A stretch of DNA of 64,000 nucleotides from Streptomyces sp. NBC_01428 (GCF_036231965.1 NZ_CP109499.1:7998001-8062000), one strand, 5' to 3'. Numbered from the stretch's first letter, positions 49,438-59,204 are shown. Numbers and translations: made by a program. Notes: generated by a model from the sequence alone, not told the origin.

Positions 49438-50499
49438 GTGACCGAGCGGGGAAATCCCGTGCATCATCTGCACGGCTATGCCGAGATCCTGGCCGACGTC
49501 TCCGTCACCGGGCGACGTCTCACCCGCGACGAGATCGAGTCCCGGCGCGCCCTCGGGGAGCAGGCCGCGGACGCCGGCCACGGGTTGCGCAGTCTCATCA
49601 GCGAACACCTGACCGCCGCTCGTGCCGCCTGGCCTCAGACGAACGGCGGCTCAACCGACACCGCGCTCGGAGCGGTGCAGCAGGTGATAGACGCCTTCGC
49701 CGAGGGCTACGAACGCGCCCAGCGCCAGGCCGTACGCCAGGAAGAGGCGGCCCGCCGCGAGTTCATCGACGATCTCCTCTACGGACGCAGCGACCTGGGC
49801 CGCCTCGCCGAACGTGCCGTGCGCTTCGGGCTGCGGCTCGCGCACGCGCACGCCGTCGCCGTCGCCGAAGGGCCGGCCGCCTACGACGAGGGCGACGCGG
49901 TGGCGCAGCAGGTCGAACGCGCGCTCATCGGCCGGTTCGGCGACCGCGACATCCTCCTCACCACCAAGGACGGGCGGCTGCTGTGCATCGCCCCCGGCCA
50001 CCAGGACGACGTCCTCGCCTATTTCGCCAAGCAGGCGCACGGGGCCACCGACGGCGGCCGTGTCGCCATCGGCCGGCCGCAGCCCGGCCCCGGCGGCGTC
50101 GTCCAGTCCTACGAGGAAGCCCTCAACGCCCTCGAACTGGCGGAGCGGCTCGGCCTCGACGATCCGGTTCTGCGCGCCGCGGACCTGCTGGTCTATCCGG
50201 TCCTGACCCGCGACCGCCAGGCCATGGCCGACCTCGTGCTCGACGCGCTCGGACCGCTCAGGACCGCCCGCGGCGGCGCACAGGTTCTCCTGGACACCCT
50301 GACCGCGTACTTCGAGTGCGGCTGCGTCGCCGCGGAGGCCGCCCGGCGTCTGACGCTGAGTGTGCGCGCCCTGACCTACCGCCTGGAACGCATCCACAAG
50401 CTCACCGGCGCCAACCCGGCCGACCCCGCCCACCGCTACATGCTGCAGACCGCGGTGATCGGAGCGCGGCTGCTGGACTGGCCGGCCCGGGAGCTCTGA
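49438..50499 (+). CDS. PucR/CdaR-type helix-turn-helix regulator
   Basis: Regulator of 353 aa with a C-terminal PucR-type helix-turn-helix (about 285-345: LLDTLTAYFECGCVAAEAAR, then RLTLSVRALTYRLERIHKLTG). A central GGDEF-like degenerate domain (about 120-260) includes SYEEALNALELAERLG, typical of CdaR/PucR proteins, and the N-terminus is helical. GTG start, weak GGGGGACG site. Such regulators respond to metabolites like purines or sugar acids. No target operon is evident; the next gene is a CLC channel 252 bases on. Confidence 0.9.
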   Translation: MTERGNPVHHLHGYAEILADVSVTGRRLTRDEIESRRALGEQAADAGHGLRSLISEHLTAARAAWPQTNGGSTDTALGAVQQVIDAFAEGYERAQRQAVRQEEAARREFIDDLLYGRSDLGRLAERAVRFGLRLAHAHAVAVAEGPAAYDEGDAVAQQVERALIGRFGDRDILLTTKDGRLLCIAPGHQDDVLAYFAKQAHGATDGGRVAIGRPQPGPGGVVQSYEEALNALELAERLGLDDPVLRAADLLVYPVLTRDRQAMADLVLDALGPLRTARGGAQVLLDTLTAYFECGCVAAEAARRLTLSVRALTYRLERIHKLTGANPADPAHRYMLQTAVIGARLLDWPAREL

Positions 50500-50751
50500 A
50501 CCCCGCCGTCGGCCGAGCCGACGAAGCACGGAGCACCCGCATCCCCCCAGGCCCACCGGCACACGCCGAGGGGTGGTCCGTGCTGCCGAGGAGCGGTGAC
50601 CGCGGGGGCCGGGCTGGGCCGTCGGAACGGCATTCGGGGAATCGCCGGGCGGCCACGGACCCGGCGCGGCCGGCACGCGGCGACGCGGTGGTAAGAACGC
50701 CTGAGGCCTGTCGGCCGACGTGACCGGACGGCTTCCGACGCTGAGGAGACC

Positions 50752-52101
50752 ATGAGGATGTCGGCCACTCCCGTCGGATCGCCGGGCACGACACCACCGG
50801 ATCCGTTCGCCCTGGTCCGCAGCCGCAAGTACGCGGTCCTGCTCGTCATCGCGGCGCTCCTCGGCATCCCGATCTCCGCCGCGGCCTTCGGGTTCCTCGC
50901 ACTCGTCTCCGAGCTCCAGTCGCTCACCTACACCGATCTGCCGCGCGGCCTGGGCTTCGACGGGACCCCCTCGTGGTGGCCGATCCCGCTGCTCGCCCTG
51001 GCCGGACTCCTGGTGGCGCTGAGCATCCGCTACCTGCCGGGGGAGGGGGGACACAAACCGGCCGAGGGCCTCGTGGCCAAAGGAGCGCCTTCAGCGGCCG
51101 AACTTCCCTCGGTCGCACTCGCCGCGGTGGCGTCCTTGAGCGCCGGAGTGGTCCTCGGGCCCGAGGCGCCGCTCATCGCCCTCGGCGGTGGCCTGGCCGT
51201 GCTCTCGATCCGGGCCCTGAAACGAGACGTGCAGCCGAACGCGATCGCCGTGCTGGGCGCGGCGGGGAGTTTCGCGGCGGTGAGCACCTTGCTCGGCTCC
51301 CCCTTGCTCGGCGCGTTCCTCCTGATGGAGGCCGCGGGCATCGGCGGCGTGATGATGGGGGTCGTCCTGGTCCCCGGGCTGCTCGCGGCCGGGGTCGGCG
51401 CACTGATCTTCACCGGACTGGGGTCCTGGACAGGTCTGGGGACGTACTCCCTGGTCATCGCCCACGTGCCGGCGGCCGGCCGCCCCGACGTCGCCGGCTT
51501 CGGCTGGGCGGTCGCCATCGGCGTGGCCGCCGCCCTGCTCGGCGCCGCCATCCGCCGGCCCGCGCTCCTCCTGCAGGCCCACGTCGATCGCCGACGCGTT
51601 CCGCTCACCGTCCTGGCCGGCGTGCTGGTGGGCGTGGTGGCCTTGGTCTACGCGGAGTGGACCGGCAGGGCGGCGTCCGGAGTGATGTACTCCGGACAGA
51701 GCGCGCTGGGCCCGCTGCTGGCGGACCAGGCCGGCTACACGGCGGGCACCCTGGTGATCCTCGTGGTCTGCAAGGCGCTCGCCTACAGCCTCTCCCTCGG
51801 CGCCTTCCGCGGCGGACCGGTCTTCCCGTCCATGTTCGTGGGCGCCGCCGGCGGCCTGGCCATGGCCCATCTCCCCGGCCTGGACGTGACGTCCGGCTTC
51901 GCGATGGGCGTCGGAGCGATGTGCGTCGCGATGCTGAAACTGCCGATGACGGCCGTCCTCCTGGCCACGCTGCTGCTCGGCACGCAGGGCATCACCGTGA
52001 TGCCGCTCGTGATCGTCTCGGTGGTGGTCTCCTACGTGCTGTCCCTGCGACTCACCCCGGCACCCCCGCCGTCACCGGTCCCGGACGCGGGACCCCGGTG
52101 A
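50752..52101 (+). CDS. CLC-family chloride channel/transporter
   Basis: Membrane protein of 449 aa with the CLC fold and 10 or more helices. The selectivity-filter motifs are recognisable but diverged: GVVLGPEAPLIALGGGLA in place of GREGP, and FRGGPVFPSMFVGAAGG (GxFxP region). SAGVVLG precedes the former. The position of the gating glutamate is kept as E in GPEAP. ATG 50752 follows GAGGAG; a second ATG two codons on is possible. Probably moves chloride or fluoride-like anions against protons; direction unknown. Free of C-terminal CBS domains. Confidence 0.9.
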   Translation: MRMSATPVGSPGTTPPDPFALVRSRKYAVLLVIAALLGIPISAAAFGFLALVSELQSLTYTDLPRGLGFDGTPSWWPIPLLALAGLLVALSIRYLPGEGGHKPAEGLVAKGAPSAAELPSVALAAVASLSAGVVLGPEAPLIALGGGLAVLSIRALKRDVQPNAIAVLGAAGSFAAVSTLLGSPLLGAFLLMEAAGIGGVMMGVVLVPGLLAAGVGALIFTGLGSWTGLGTYSLVIAHVPAAGRPDVAGFGWAVAIGVAAALLGAAIRRPALLLQAHVDRRRVPLTVLAGVLVGVVALVYAEWTGRAASGVMYSGQSALGPLLADQAGYTAGTLVILVVCKALAYSLSLGAFRGGPVFPSMFVGAAGGLAMAHLPGLDVTSGFAMGVGAMCVAMLKLPMTAVLLATLLLGTQGITVMPLVIVSVVVSYVLSLRLTPAPPPSPVPDAGPR

Positions 52102-52131
52102 GAGCCGGTCGGCCATCACCGCAGGTCGGGG

Positions 52132-53031
52132 ATGCCTCGTGTGTGCCGCCCGTGGATCCTGGGCACACCTGACCCGATGGAGCCCGACGGACGCGGCGAC
52201 CCCGGCCTCTTCGGACCCGGCTCGGTCACCTGGCAGCTGCACGGCGACCCCATGATGTGGGTCGCCGGGATCCGTGCGCTCTACCTCCAGGCGCTGCACC
52301 CCCGCGCCGTACGGGGCGTCTTCCAGAATTCGGACTTCCGGCGCGACGCCTGGGGCCGCCTGATGCGCACCGCCCACTTCGTCGGGACGACCACGTACGG
52401 CACGACCGCCGCAGCGGAGAAGGCCGGCGCCCGGGTGCGCGGGATCCATCGCAGGCTGACCGTCACCGACCCGGAGACCGGTGAGCCGTACCGGGTCGAC
52501 GAGCCGGAGCTGCTGCTGTGGGTGCACTGCGCCGAGATCGACTCCTACCTCCATGTGCTGCGCCGCTCCGGATTCCGCCTCACGGACGCCCAGGCCGACC
52601 GGTACGTCGCGGAGAACCGCGTCGGAGCCCGCCTCGTCGGGCTCGACCCCGCAGGAGTCCCGGCGGACCAGGCAGAACTGGCCGCCTACTTCGAGAAGAC
52701 GCTCCCCGAACTGGCCGCGGGCACGGAGGCCCGTGACGTGGACGACTTCCTCACGCGTCCCCCCGTCCACCCGCTGCTCGTGCCGGCGCGCGCCCTGCTG
52801 TGGCGGCGCGTGGCGCGGCTCGCGTACGGCGCGCTGCCGCCGTACGCCCACGCGCTGTACGGCCGGCCGGCCCCGCCGCCCGCCGCGGGCACCAGGAGCC
52901 TGCGCACCACGGGCACCACACTGCGCCTCGTTCCCGCGACGCTGCGCTGGCAACTCCCGCCCAAGCACATTCTCTCGGCCGTGTCACGGCTCGGCCCCGG
53001 CTCCCGCCCTGCCGCGTACAAAGTCGGCTGA
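52132..53031 (+). CDS. MpaB/DUF2236-family oxygenase-like protein
   Basis: Protein of 299 aa of the DUF2236 family (MpaB/Lcp-related heme oxygenases). Typical blocks: TWQLHGDPMMWVAGIRALYLQ, LHPRAVRGVFQNSDF, TAHFVGTTTYGT, and LLLWVHCAEIDSYLHVLRR with the conserved HxxxxDS-like motif, all helical. The conserved part starts at MEPDGRGDPGLFGPGS, so ATG 52177 is a good alternative start. Heme binding through conserved histidines is known for relatives; the substrate is unknown. It follows the CLC gene by 30 bases and may share its transcript. Confidence 0.85.
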   Translation: MPRVCRPWILGTPDPMEPDGRGDPGLFGPGSVTWQLHGDPMMWVAGIRALYLQALHPRAVRGVFQNSDFRRDAWGRLMRTAHFVGTTTYGTTAAAEKAGARVRGIHRRLTVTDPETGEPYRVDEPELLLWVHCAEIDSYLHVLRRSGFRLTDAQADRYVAENRVGARLVGLDPAGVPADQAELAAYFEKTLPELAAGTEARDVDDFLTRPPVHPLLVPARALLWRRVARLAYGALPPYAHALYGRPAPPPAAGTRSLRTTGTTLRLVPATLRWQLPPKHILSAVSRLGPGSRPAAYKVG

Positions 53032-53050
53032 CGGCTCGCCATACTGGACG

Positions 53051-53084
53051 GGGCCCGGGGGAGGGCCCGGGGGAGGGCCCGGGG
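53051..53084. repeat. 12-bp tandem repeat before the kinase gene
   Basis: GGGCCCGGGGGA twice, then GGGCCCGGGG, in the 86-base gap between the DUF2236 gene and the kinase gene. Each unit is itself near-palindromic and could form alternative hairpins. Confidence 0.75.
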
Positions 53085-53117
53085 TCGAGCAGTGAGTGAC
53101 GGGGGCGATCACACGCG

Positions 53118-55409
53118 ATGGCGGAGAGCAGGCTGATCCAGGGCCGGTACCGGCTGCTGGATCTCATCGGGCGCGGCGGCATGGGCGAGGTGTGGCGGGC
53201 GCGCGACGAGTCGCTGGGACGCCACGTGGCCGTCAAGTGCCTCAAACCGCTCGGCCCGCACCACGACCAGGCCTTCACCGGCGTGCTGCGGGAGCGGTTC
53301 CGGCGCGAGGCGCGGGTGGCGGCCGCCCTCCAGCACCGCGGGGTGACCGTAGTCCACGACTTCGGTGAGGCCGACGGCCTGCTGTATCTGGTGATGGAAC
53401 TGCTGGAGGGACTCAACCTCGGCCAGGCACTGGAGGAGAACGAGCACCGCCCCCTCGCCGTCGACGAGGTGATCGACATCGCCGGACAGGTGACCGCCGC
53501 GCTCGACTACACCCACCGGCAGGGCATCGTGCACCGGGATCTGAAGCCGGCGAACATCATGCGGCTGAACGACGGCACCGTGAAGATCTGCGACTTCGGT
53601 ATCGCCCGGCTCGGGCACGACATCGGGTTCACCTCACGGCTCACCGGCACCGGCATCGCGATGGGCACCCCGCACTACATGTCACCGGAGCAGATCAGCG
53701 GTTCGGAGGTCGACGAGCGCAGCGACCTCTACTCGTTCGGCTGCGTGCTCTACGAAATAGCCACCGGGGCACCGCCGTTCGACCTGGAGGACGCCTGGTC
53801 CATCCTGGTCGGCCACCGCGACACCGTGCCCGAGCCACCCCGCCGCCACCGCGCGGAACTGCCGGAGTACCTGGAGCTGATCATCCTCGACCTGCTCGCG
53901 AAGGAGCCCGGGCAGCGCCCGCGGGACGCCCGGGAACTCGCCCACCGGATCGACGCCGGGCGCGGCACACCCCGGTACGTGCCGACGGTCGTCACCCCCG
54001 CCGTCGGGCCGTCCTCCTCGGCACAGCGGTCGTTCCGTTCCGCCACCCCGTCGGGCGAGGAGCAGTCCTCGCACGCGTCACGGCTGCCGTCCTGGACCGA
54101 GGGCATGACGACCGGCCACAAGGCCACCGGCGCGGGACTGCGCACCACTCCGCCGGACCCCTCGGCCGGACTGACCGGCGAGTGGATCGCCCGCCCCTCG
54201 ACCACCGTGACATCGCGGCGGTCCGCCGCCGAACGACCCGCACCGTCGAAGGAGTCGCTCACCGCCCTCGCCGGGCGGCACGACTCCGGACTGAGCCTCG
54301 GACGGCGCGGCCGGTGGGCCGAGGCGGGCGAGGTCCACCGCTCCGTCGCCGCCGAACGCGAGCACCTCCTGGGGCCCGACCACCCCGACACGCTCACCAG
54401 CCACTACGAGGTCGGCTTCACCCTCAGCCGCACCGGCCGCCCCGCCGAGGCGCTCGGCGAGTACGCCCGGGTCGCGCAGTCCCGCGAGCGCGTGCTCGGC
54501 GCCGATCATCCCGACACCCTCGCCGCCCGGCAGGAAATGGCTTACGTGCTGGGCCAGTTGGGCCGCCACTTCGAGGCCCACCAGGCGTACACGTCGGTGC
54601 TCGCCGTCCGCGAACGCGTCATGGGCGCCGACCATCCGGACACCCTGCGCTGCCGCCACAACCTCGCCTTCAACCTCAGCCGGCTCGGACGCCTGGAGGA
54701 CTCGTACCGCATGGCCGGCGAGGTCGCCGCCGCCCGGGGCCGCGTGCTCGGCGCGACGCATCCCGACACGCTCGTCACCCGCTTCGAAGTCGGCTACGCA
54801 CTCGGCCAGTTGGGACGCTGGACCGAGGCGCTGCAGACCTACCGGGAGGTCGCGGAGAGCCGCTCCCGGGCGCTCGGCCCAGACCACCCGGACACCCTCG
54901 CCGCCCGCTACGAGGTCGGTATCAGCCTCGGCCGGCTCGGCCGCAGCGCCCAGGCCCTCGACCTCTACAGAGCGCTCGTCGACGACCGCACCCGTGCGCA
55001 CGGCCCCGACCACCCCGAGACCCTGCGCGCCCGCCACGGCCTCGGCGTGAACCTCGGCCGCATGGCCCGCTGGGAGGAGGCGCTCGCCGAGTCCCGCGAC
55101 GTGTGCGCGCTGCGCGAGCGGGTCCTCGGCGCGGACCACCCCGACACCCTCGTCAGCCGCCGCGAGGTCGCCGTCGGCCTCGGCTGGCTCGGCCGCTGGG
55201 CCGACGCCCTCACCGAGTACCGTCGCGTCGCGACCGCCCGCGAGCAGGTGCTGGGCCCCGACCACCCCGACACCCTGGCCAGCCGCAACGACGAGGCGCA
55301 CTGCCTGGAGCAGTTGGGCCACCGCCAGGAGGCCGCGGAGCTGTACCGACGCGTGGCCGTGCTGCGGCAGCAGCGGGCGGCCGCAGGACACCGCAGCGGC
55401 CTCTCCTGA
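53118..55409 (+). CDS. serine/threonine protein kinase with C-terminal TPR array
   Basis: PknB-type kinase of 763 aa. The kinase domain (about 10-275) is intact: GRGGMGEVW glycine loop, VAVK with Lys 40, HRDLKPAN with Asp 141, DFG at 159-161, and a TPHYMSPEQ activation segment. After a Ser/Thr/Pro-rich linker (about 285-385) come eight 42-residue tetratricopeptide repeats, each ending near LGPDHPDTL or a close variant, plus a partial ninth, to about residue 750. No membrane helix or PASTA domain, so it is cytosolic. The repeats probably bind partner proteins or substrates. Alone in its transcription unit as far as visible. Confidence 0.95.
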   Translation: MAESRLIQGRYRLLDLIGRGGMGEVWRARDESLGRHVAVKCLKPLGPHHDQAFTGVLRERFRREARVAAALQHRGVTVVHDFGEADGLLYLVMELLEGLNLGQALEENEHRPLAVDEVIDIAGQVTAALDYTHRQGIVHRDLKPANIMRLNDGTVKICDFGIARLGHDIGFTSRLTGTGIAMGTPHYMSPEQISGSEVDERSDLYSFGCVLYEIATGAPPFDLEDAWSILVGHRDTVPEPPRRHRAELPEYLELIILDLLAKEPGQRPRDARELAHRIDAGRGTPRYVPTVVTPAVGPSSSAQRSFRSATPSGEEQSSHASRLPSWTEGMTTGHKATGAGLRTTPPDPSAGLTGEWIARPSTTVTSRRSAAERPAPSKESLTALAGRHDSGLSLGRRGRWAEAGEVHRSVAAEREHLLGPDHPDTLTSHYEVGFTLSRTGRPAEALGEYARVAQSRERVLGADHPDTLAARQEMAYVLGQLGRHFEAHQAYTSVLAVRERVMGADHPDTLRCRHNLAFNLSRLGRLEDSYRMAGEVAAARGRVLGATHPDTLVTRFEVGYALGQLGRWTEALQTYREVAESRSRALGPDHPDTLAARYEVGISLGRLGRSAQALDLYRALVDDRTRAHGPDHPETLRARHGLGVNLGRMARWEEALAESRDVCALRERVLGADHPDTLVSRREVAVGLGWLGRWADALTEYRRVATAREQVLGPDHPDTLASRNDEAHCLEQLGHRQEAAELYRRVAVLRQQRAAAGHRSGLS

Positions 55410-55571
55410 CGGTCCGGTCGTGTCCGGGGCGTGCCCTCCACGCCTCCGGGCCCGGACCCGGTCCGGACCTGCGGGAGCGCACCCCAGGGGCGCCCCTGCC
55501 CGCTCGACCGGCCGCCCGCCGCCTGCCGCGTACCCCTGGCCGACGTAGATCATCACGTGCTACGAAGAACC

Positions 55572-57137
55572 ATGCCTGCACACGAGGGATACGACACCGT
55601 GATCGTCGGCGGGGGCCACAACGGACTCGTCGCCGCCGCCTACCTGGCCCGGGCCGGACAGTCCGTGCTGGTGCTGGAGCGGCTGGGGAACACCGGCGGC
55701 GCCGCCGTGTCCACCCGGCCGTTCGCCGGAGTCGACGCGCGTCTTTCGCGCTACTCGTACCTGGTGAGCCTGCTGCCCCGGAAGATCGTGCGGGACCTCG
55801 GCCTCGACTTCCGCGTCCGCGGCCGCACGGTCTCCTCGTACACGCCCGTCGAACGGGACGGACGGCCCACGGGACTGCTCGTCGGCGGGGGCGAGCGCCG
55901 TACCCGCGAGGCCTTCGCCCGACTGACCGGTTCGAACCGCGAGTACGAGGCGTGGCAGCGCTTCTACGCGCTGACCGGACGGGTCGCCCGGAACGTGTTC
56001 CCCACCCTCACCGAGCCCCTGCCGACCCGGGAGGAGCTGCGGGCCCGCGTCGACGACGAGGAGGCCTGGCGCATCCTCTTCGAGGAGCCCGTCGGCGCCG
56101 CCGTCGAGGAGTACTTCACCGACGACCTCGTCCGCGGCGTCGTCCTGACCGACGCGCTCATCGGCACCTTCGCCGACGCCCACGATCCGTCGCTGCGCCA
56201 GAACCGCTGCTTCCTCTACCACGTGATCGGCGGCGGGACCGGCGCCTGGGACGTACCCGTCGGGGGCATGGGCGCGCTCACCGACGCGATCGCCGGCGCG
56301 GCCCGCGGCGCCGGCGCGGTGATCGCCACCGGGCACGAGGTGCTGCGCATCGACACCGACGGCCGGTCCGCCGAGATCGGCTACCGCACGGCCGACGGAG
56401 AGGGCGTCGTCGCGGCCCGCCACGTCCTGGTGAACGCCTCGCCGCAGGAGCTCGCGCGGCTCACCGGCGACGAACCGCCGGCCCCCGCCGAGGGCGCGCA
56501 GCTCAAGGTGAACATGCTGCTGAAGCGACTGCCGCGGCTGCGAGACACCTCCGTCGACCCGCGCGAGGCGTTCTCCGGGACCTTCCACATCGCCGAGGGG
56601 TACGAACAGCTCGCCGCCGCGCACGCGCAGGCCGCGTCCGGCGAACTGCCCGCCGCGCCGCCCTCGGAGATCTACTGCCACTCGCTCACCGACCCGAGCA
56701 TCCTCGGCCGGGACCTGGCCGAGCAGGGGTACCAGACGCTCACCCTCTTCGGACTGCACACGCCGGCCCGGCTCTTCGAGCGCGACAACGACGGCGTACG
56801 GGACGAGCTGCTGAAGTCGACGCTGGCACAGCTGGAGACGCACCTCGCCGAGCCGCTCGCGGACTGTCTGGCCACCGACGCGGACGGCAGGCCGTGCATC
56901 GAGGCGAAGACGCCGCTGGACCTGGAGCGCGACCTGCGCCTGCCGGGCGGCAACATCTTCCACCGTGACCTCGCCTTCCCGTACGCGCAGGAGGGCACCG
57001 GCCGTTGGGGCGTCGAGACGCGGCACGCCAACGTGATGCTGTGCGGGGCGGGCGCGGTGCGGGGCGGCGGGGTGAGCGGGGTGCCGGGCCACAACGCCGC
57101 GAAGGCCGTGCTGGAGGCCCTGGGCGCGGCCGGTTAG
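55572..57137 (+). CDS. FAD-dependent oxidoreductase (phytoene-desaturase/PYROXD2-like)
   Basis: Flavin amine-oxidase-superfamily protein of 521 aa. N-terminal dinucleotide motif VIVGGGHNGLVAAAYLA, then VLVLERLGNTGGAA. The middle has YHVIGGGTGAWDVPVGGMGALTDAIA, typical of CrtI/PYROXD2 relatives, and the C-terminal FAD block is VMLCGAGAVRGGGVSGVPGHNAA. No carotenoid genes are nearby, so a generic dehydrogenase rather than phytoene desaturase is likely. ATG at 55572 begins the conserved part; its ribosome site (GAAGAA) is weak. Followed by a strong terminator. Confidence 0.88.
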   Translation: MPAHEGYDTVIVGGGHNGLVAAAYLARAGQSVLVLERLGNTGGAAVSTRPFAGVDARLSRYSYLVSLLPRKIVRDLGLDFRVRGRTVSSYTPVERDGRPTGLLVGGGERRTREAFARLTGSNREYEAWQRFYALTGRVARNVFPTLTEPLPTREELRARVDDEEAWRILFEEPVGAAVEEYFTDDLVRGVVLTDALIGTFADAHDPSLRQNRCFLYHVIGGGTGAWDVPVGGMGALTDAIAGAARGAGAVIATGHEVLRIDTDGRSAEIGYRTADGEGVVAARHVLVNASPQELARLTGDEPPAPAEGAQLKVNMLLKRLPRLRDTSVDPREAFSGTFHIAEGYEQLAAAHAQAASGELPAAPPSEIYCHSLTDPSILGRDLAEQGYQTLTLFGLHTPARLFERDNDGVRDELLKSTLAQLETHLAEPLADCLATDADGRPCIEAKTPLDLERDLRLPGGNIFHRDLAFPYAQEGTGRWGVETRHANVMLCGAGAVRGGGVSGVPGHNAAKAVLEALGAAG

Positions 57138-57147
57138 CCGGCGGCCG

Positions 57148-57197
57148 GCCGGTTCCGTCCTCCGCCCTCCCGCAGGCCGGGCGGGGGCGGAACCGGC
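57148..57197. terminator. bidirectional hairpin between convergent genes
   Basis: GCCGGTTCCG (57148-57157) pairs with CGGAACCGGC (57188-57197); inner CCGCCC and GGGCGG extend the stem. It lies in the 80-base gap between the FAD oxidoreductase and the convergent serine hydrolase. Confidence 0.75.
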
Positions 57198-57217
57198 GTC
57201 GACCGGTGGAGCACGTG

Positions 57218-59023
57218 TCAGTCCCGGGAGGCCACCCAGCCCGCCGGTGTGATGCGCGCGGCGTCGGCGGGGCGGCTCTCGTCGAAGACGACGCGCCTGC
57301 CCGAGACCACCCGCAGGGCGTCGACGTAGACGCCCCGGCCGACGTACAGCGTGTCCGTCGTGTACCGCCAGCGCAGGGCGAGCGCGGGGTCGGCCGGCAG
57401 CTCCGCGCCGAGCCGGTGCCACACCCGCCCCGACCAGCCGGTGGCCGTGCCCGCCGGATGCTCCCGCGGGTCCTCGGAGCCGTGCCGGGTCGTGAACGGG
57501 ACGGGCCTCCAGCTCACGCCGCCGTCGGTGGACGCCTCGAGGACGAGCGGGTCGGAGCCGGGCTCCGTGTCCCACCACAGGGCGCAGCCGAGGCGGGCGG
57601 GACCGCCGGTGGTGTCGAGCGGGGGCAGCGTCAGGGTCGCCGTCGTGGCGCTCGCGGTCCCGGCGAACCAGGACGTACGGCCGGACGCGGGACGCACCGC
57701 GACGGCACGCGCCATGTCGGTGCCGGCGGCGACCCGGGGAGCGGAGCCGGACCGCCAGGTGCGCACGGGGTGGACGGAGTTGCCGAGCACGATCAGGAAC
57801 GAGTCGGTCGTCGGGTCGAGCACGATCGAGGTTCCCGTGAAGCCGGTGTGGCCCGCCGTGCGCGGCGTCGCCATCGCGCCCATGTACCAGTGCTGGTAGA
57901 GCTCGAAGCCCAGGCCGTGTTCGTCGCCCGGGAAGGCGGTGTTGAAGTCGGTGAACATCAGGTCCACCGTCTCCGGGCGCAGGATGCGGGCCCTGCCGTA
58001 GGCGCCTCCGTTGAGCAGGGTCCGGCCGAGGACCGCCAGGTCCCAGGCGCAGGAGAAGACACCGGCGTGACCGGCGACTCCGCCGAGGGAGTACGCGTTC
58101 TCGTCGTGGACCTCGCCCCACACCAGCCCGCGGTCCAGTCCCGACCAGGGCAGCCGGGCGTCCTCGGTGGCCGCGATCCGGGGCTTCCAGGAGGCGGGCG
58201 GGTTGTAGCGCGTGCGGTCCATGCCGAGCGGGCCGGTGATCTCGTCGCGCAGGAGGACGTCGAGAGTCCGGCCGGTCAGCTTCTCCAGGACCAGCTGGAG
58301 CGAGATGAGGTTCAGGTCGGAGTAGAGGTAGGCCGTGCCGGGCGGGTTGAGGAGCGCCTCGTCCCAGACGAGCTGGAGCTTCCCCTCCCGGGTCGGCGCG
58401 TTGTAGAGGGGGATCCAGGAGCGGAACCCCGAGGTGTGCGTCAGGAGTTGACGAATCGTCACGTCCTGCTTGCCGCCGCCCGCGAACTGCGGGAGGTACG
58501 AGGCGACGGTGGCCTCCAGCTCCAGGGTGCCCCGTTCGATCTGCTGCACGGCGAGGATCGACGTGAAGAGCTTGGAGACCGACGCGAGGTCGTAGACCGT
58601 GTCGCGGGTCGCCGCGATCTGCTCGTCGGCGGGGAACTCCACGCCGGAGTCGGTGCTCTCGTCGTAGCCCGCGTACCGCACGGCCTTGCCGATCGGCTGG
58701 TGCAGGGCCACGGTGGAGCCGCGCCCGGCGAGCAGGACGGCACCGGCGAACCACGGGTGCCGGGGCGAGGGTCCGAGGAACGCCTCGGCGTCCGTGACCA
58801 GTTGGCGCAGGGGGCCGGCGAGCAGGCCGGCCTGTTCCGGGGTGCCGTGCCGCAGGGTCCGTCTGCCGTCAGCCGTCGCGGCCGCCGCGGGCCCCGCCGG
58901 GAACGGGCCGAGAGCCAGCGCACCGCCCACCGCCAGGACACCCGCGCCCCATTGACGACGTGTCAGTCCGCCGCCGGTTCTGTAGCGTGCCTGTGCCGGT
59001 CCGTTCTTCGCGCCTTCGGTCAT
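57218..59023 (-). CDS. Tat-exported serine hydrolase (class C beta-lactamase type) with extra C-terminal domain
   Basis: Secreted beta-lactamase-superfamily hydrolase, 601 aa, longer than the usual 380-430. The signal peptide has a twin-arginine motif in LTRRQWGAGVLAVGGALALG and ends near AAAA. The catalytic motif S-x-x-K is SVSK in YDLASVSKLFTS, the tyrosine motif YSD in YLYSDLNLI, and the third motif HTG in AGHTGFTG. Residues about 415-601 form an additional beta-rich domain (LEASTDGGVSWRPVPFTTRH, VGRGVYVDALRVVSG), perhaps for binding. GGGAGGATC ribosome site before the ATG. Divergent from the nitronate monooxygenase-like gene. Substrate unknown; esterase or peptidase. Confidence 0.9.
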   Translation of the reverse strand: MTEGAKNGPAQARYRTGGGLTRRQWGAGVLAVGGALALGPFPAGPAAAATADGRRTLRHGTPEQAGLLAGPLRQLVTDAEAFLGPSPRHPWFAGAVLLAGRGSTVALHQPIGKAVRYAGYDESTDSGVEFPADEQIAATRDTVYDLASVSKLFTSILAVQQIERGTLELEATVASYLPQFAGGGKQDVTIRQLLTHTSGFRSWIPLYNAPTREGKLQLVWDEALLNPPGTAYLYSDLNLISLQLVLEKLTGRTLDVLLRDEITGPLGMDRTRYNPPASWKPRIAATEDARLPWSGLDRGLVWGEVHDENAYSLGGVAGHAGVFSCAWDLAVLGRTLLNGGAYGRARILRPETVDLMFTDFNTAFPGDEHGLGFELYQHWYMGAMATPRTAGHTGFTGTSIVLDPTTDSFLIVLGNSVHPVRTWRSGSAPRVAAGTDMARAVAVRPASGRTSWFAGTASATTATLTLPPLDTTGGPARLGCALWWDTEPGSDPLVLEASTDGGVSWRPVPFTTRHGSEDPREHPAGTATGWSGRVWHRLGAELPADPALALRWRYTTDTLYVGRGVYVDALRVVSGRRVVFDESRPADAARITPAGWVASRD

Positions 59024-59145
59024 CGGGGATCCTCCCGCTCGGGCCGCCTGAAAGTATCTTTCTGGATCTGCCGTGCCGAGTGAAAGTTTCCCGTCAGGTG
59101 CCGGTGTGTCAACCCCGCCGCGACGGGAGCGTCCAGGTCCGAAAA

Positions 59146-59162
59146 TCTGACGGGGCATCAGA
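59146..59162. promoter_or_regulatory. inverted repeat upstream of nitronate monooxygenase-like gene
   Basis: TCTGACGGGGCATCAGA: arms TCTGACG and CATCAGA match at six of seven positions around a three-base centre, 43 bases before the start at 59205. Likely TetR-type operator for the downstream acyl-CoA catabolic genes. No regulator gene is adjacent within the window. Confidence 0.6.
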
Positions 59163-59204
59163 AAAACTCTTCCTTCGGCCGGAGGTCTGCGGCATCCTGC
59201 GGCC

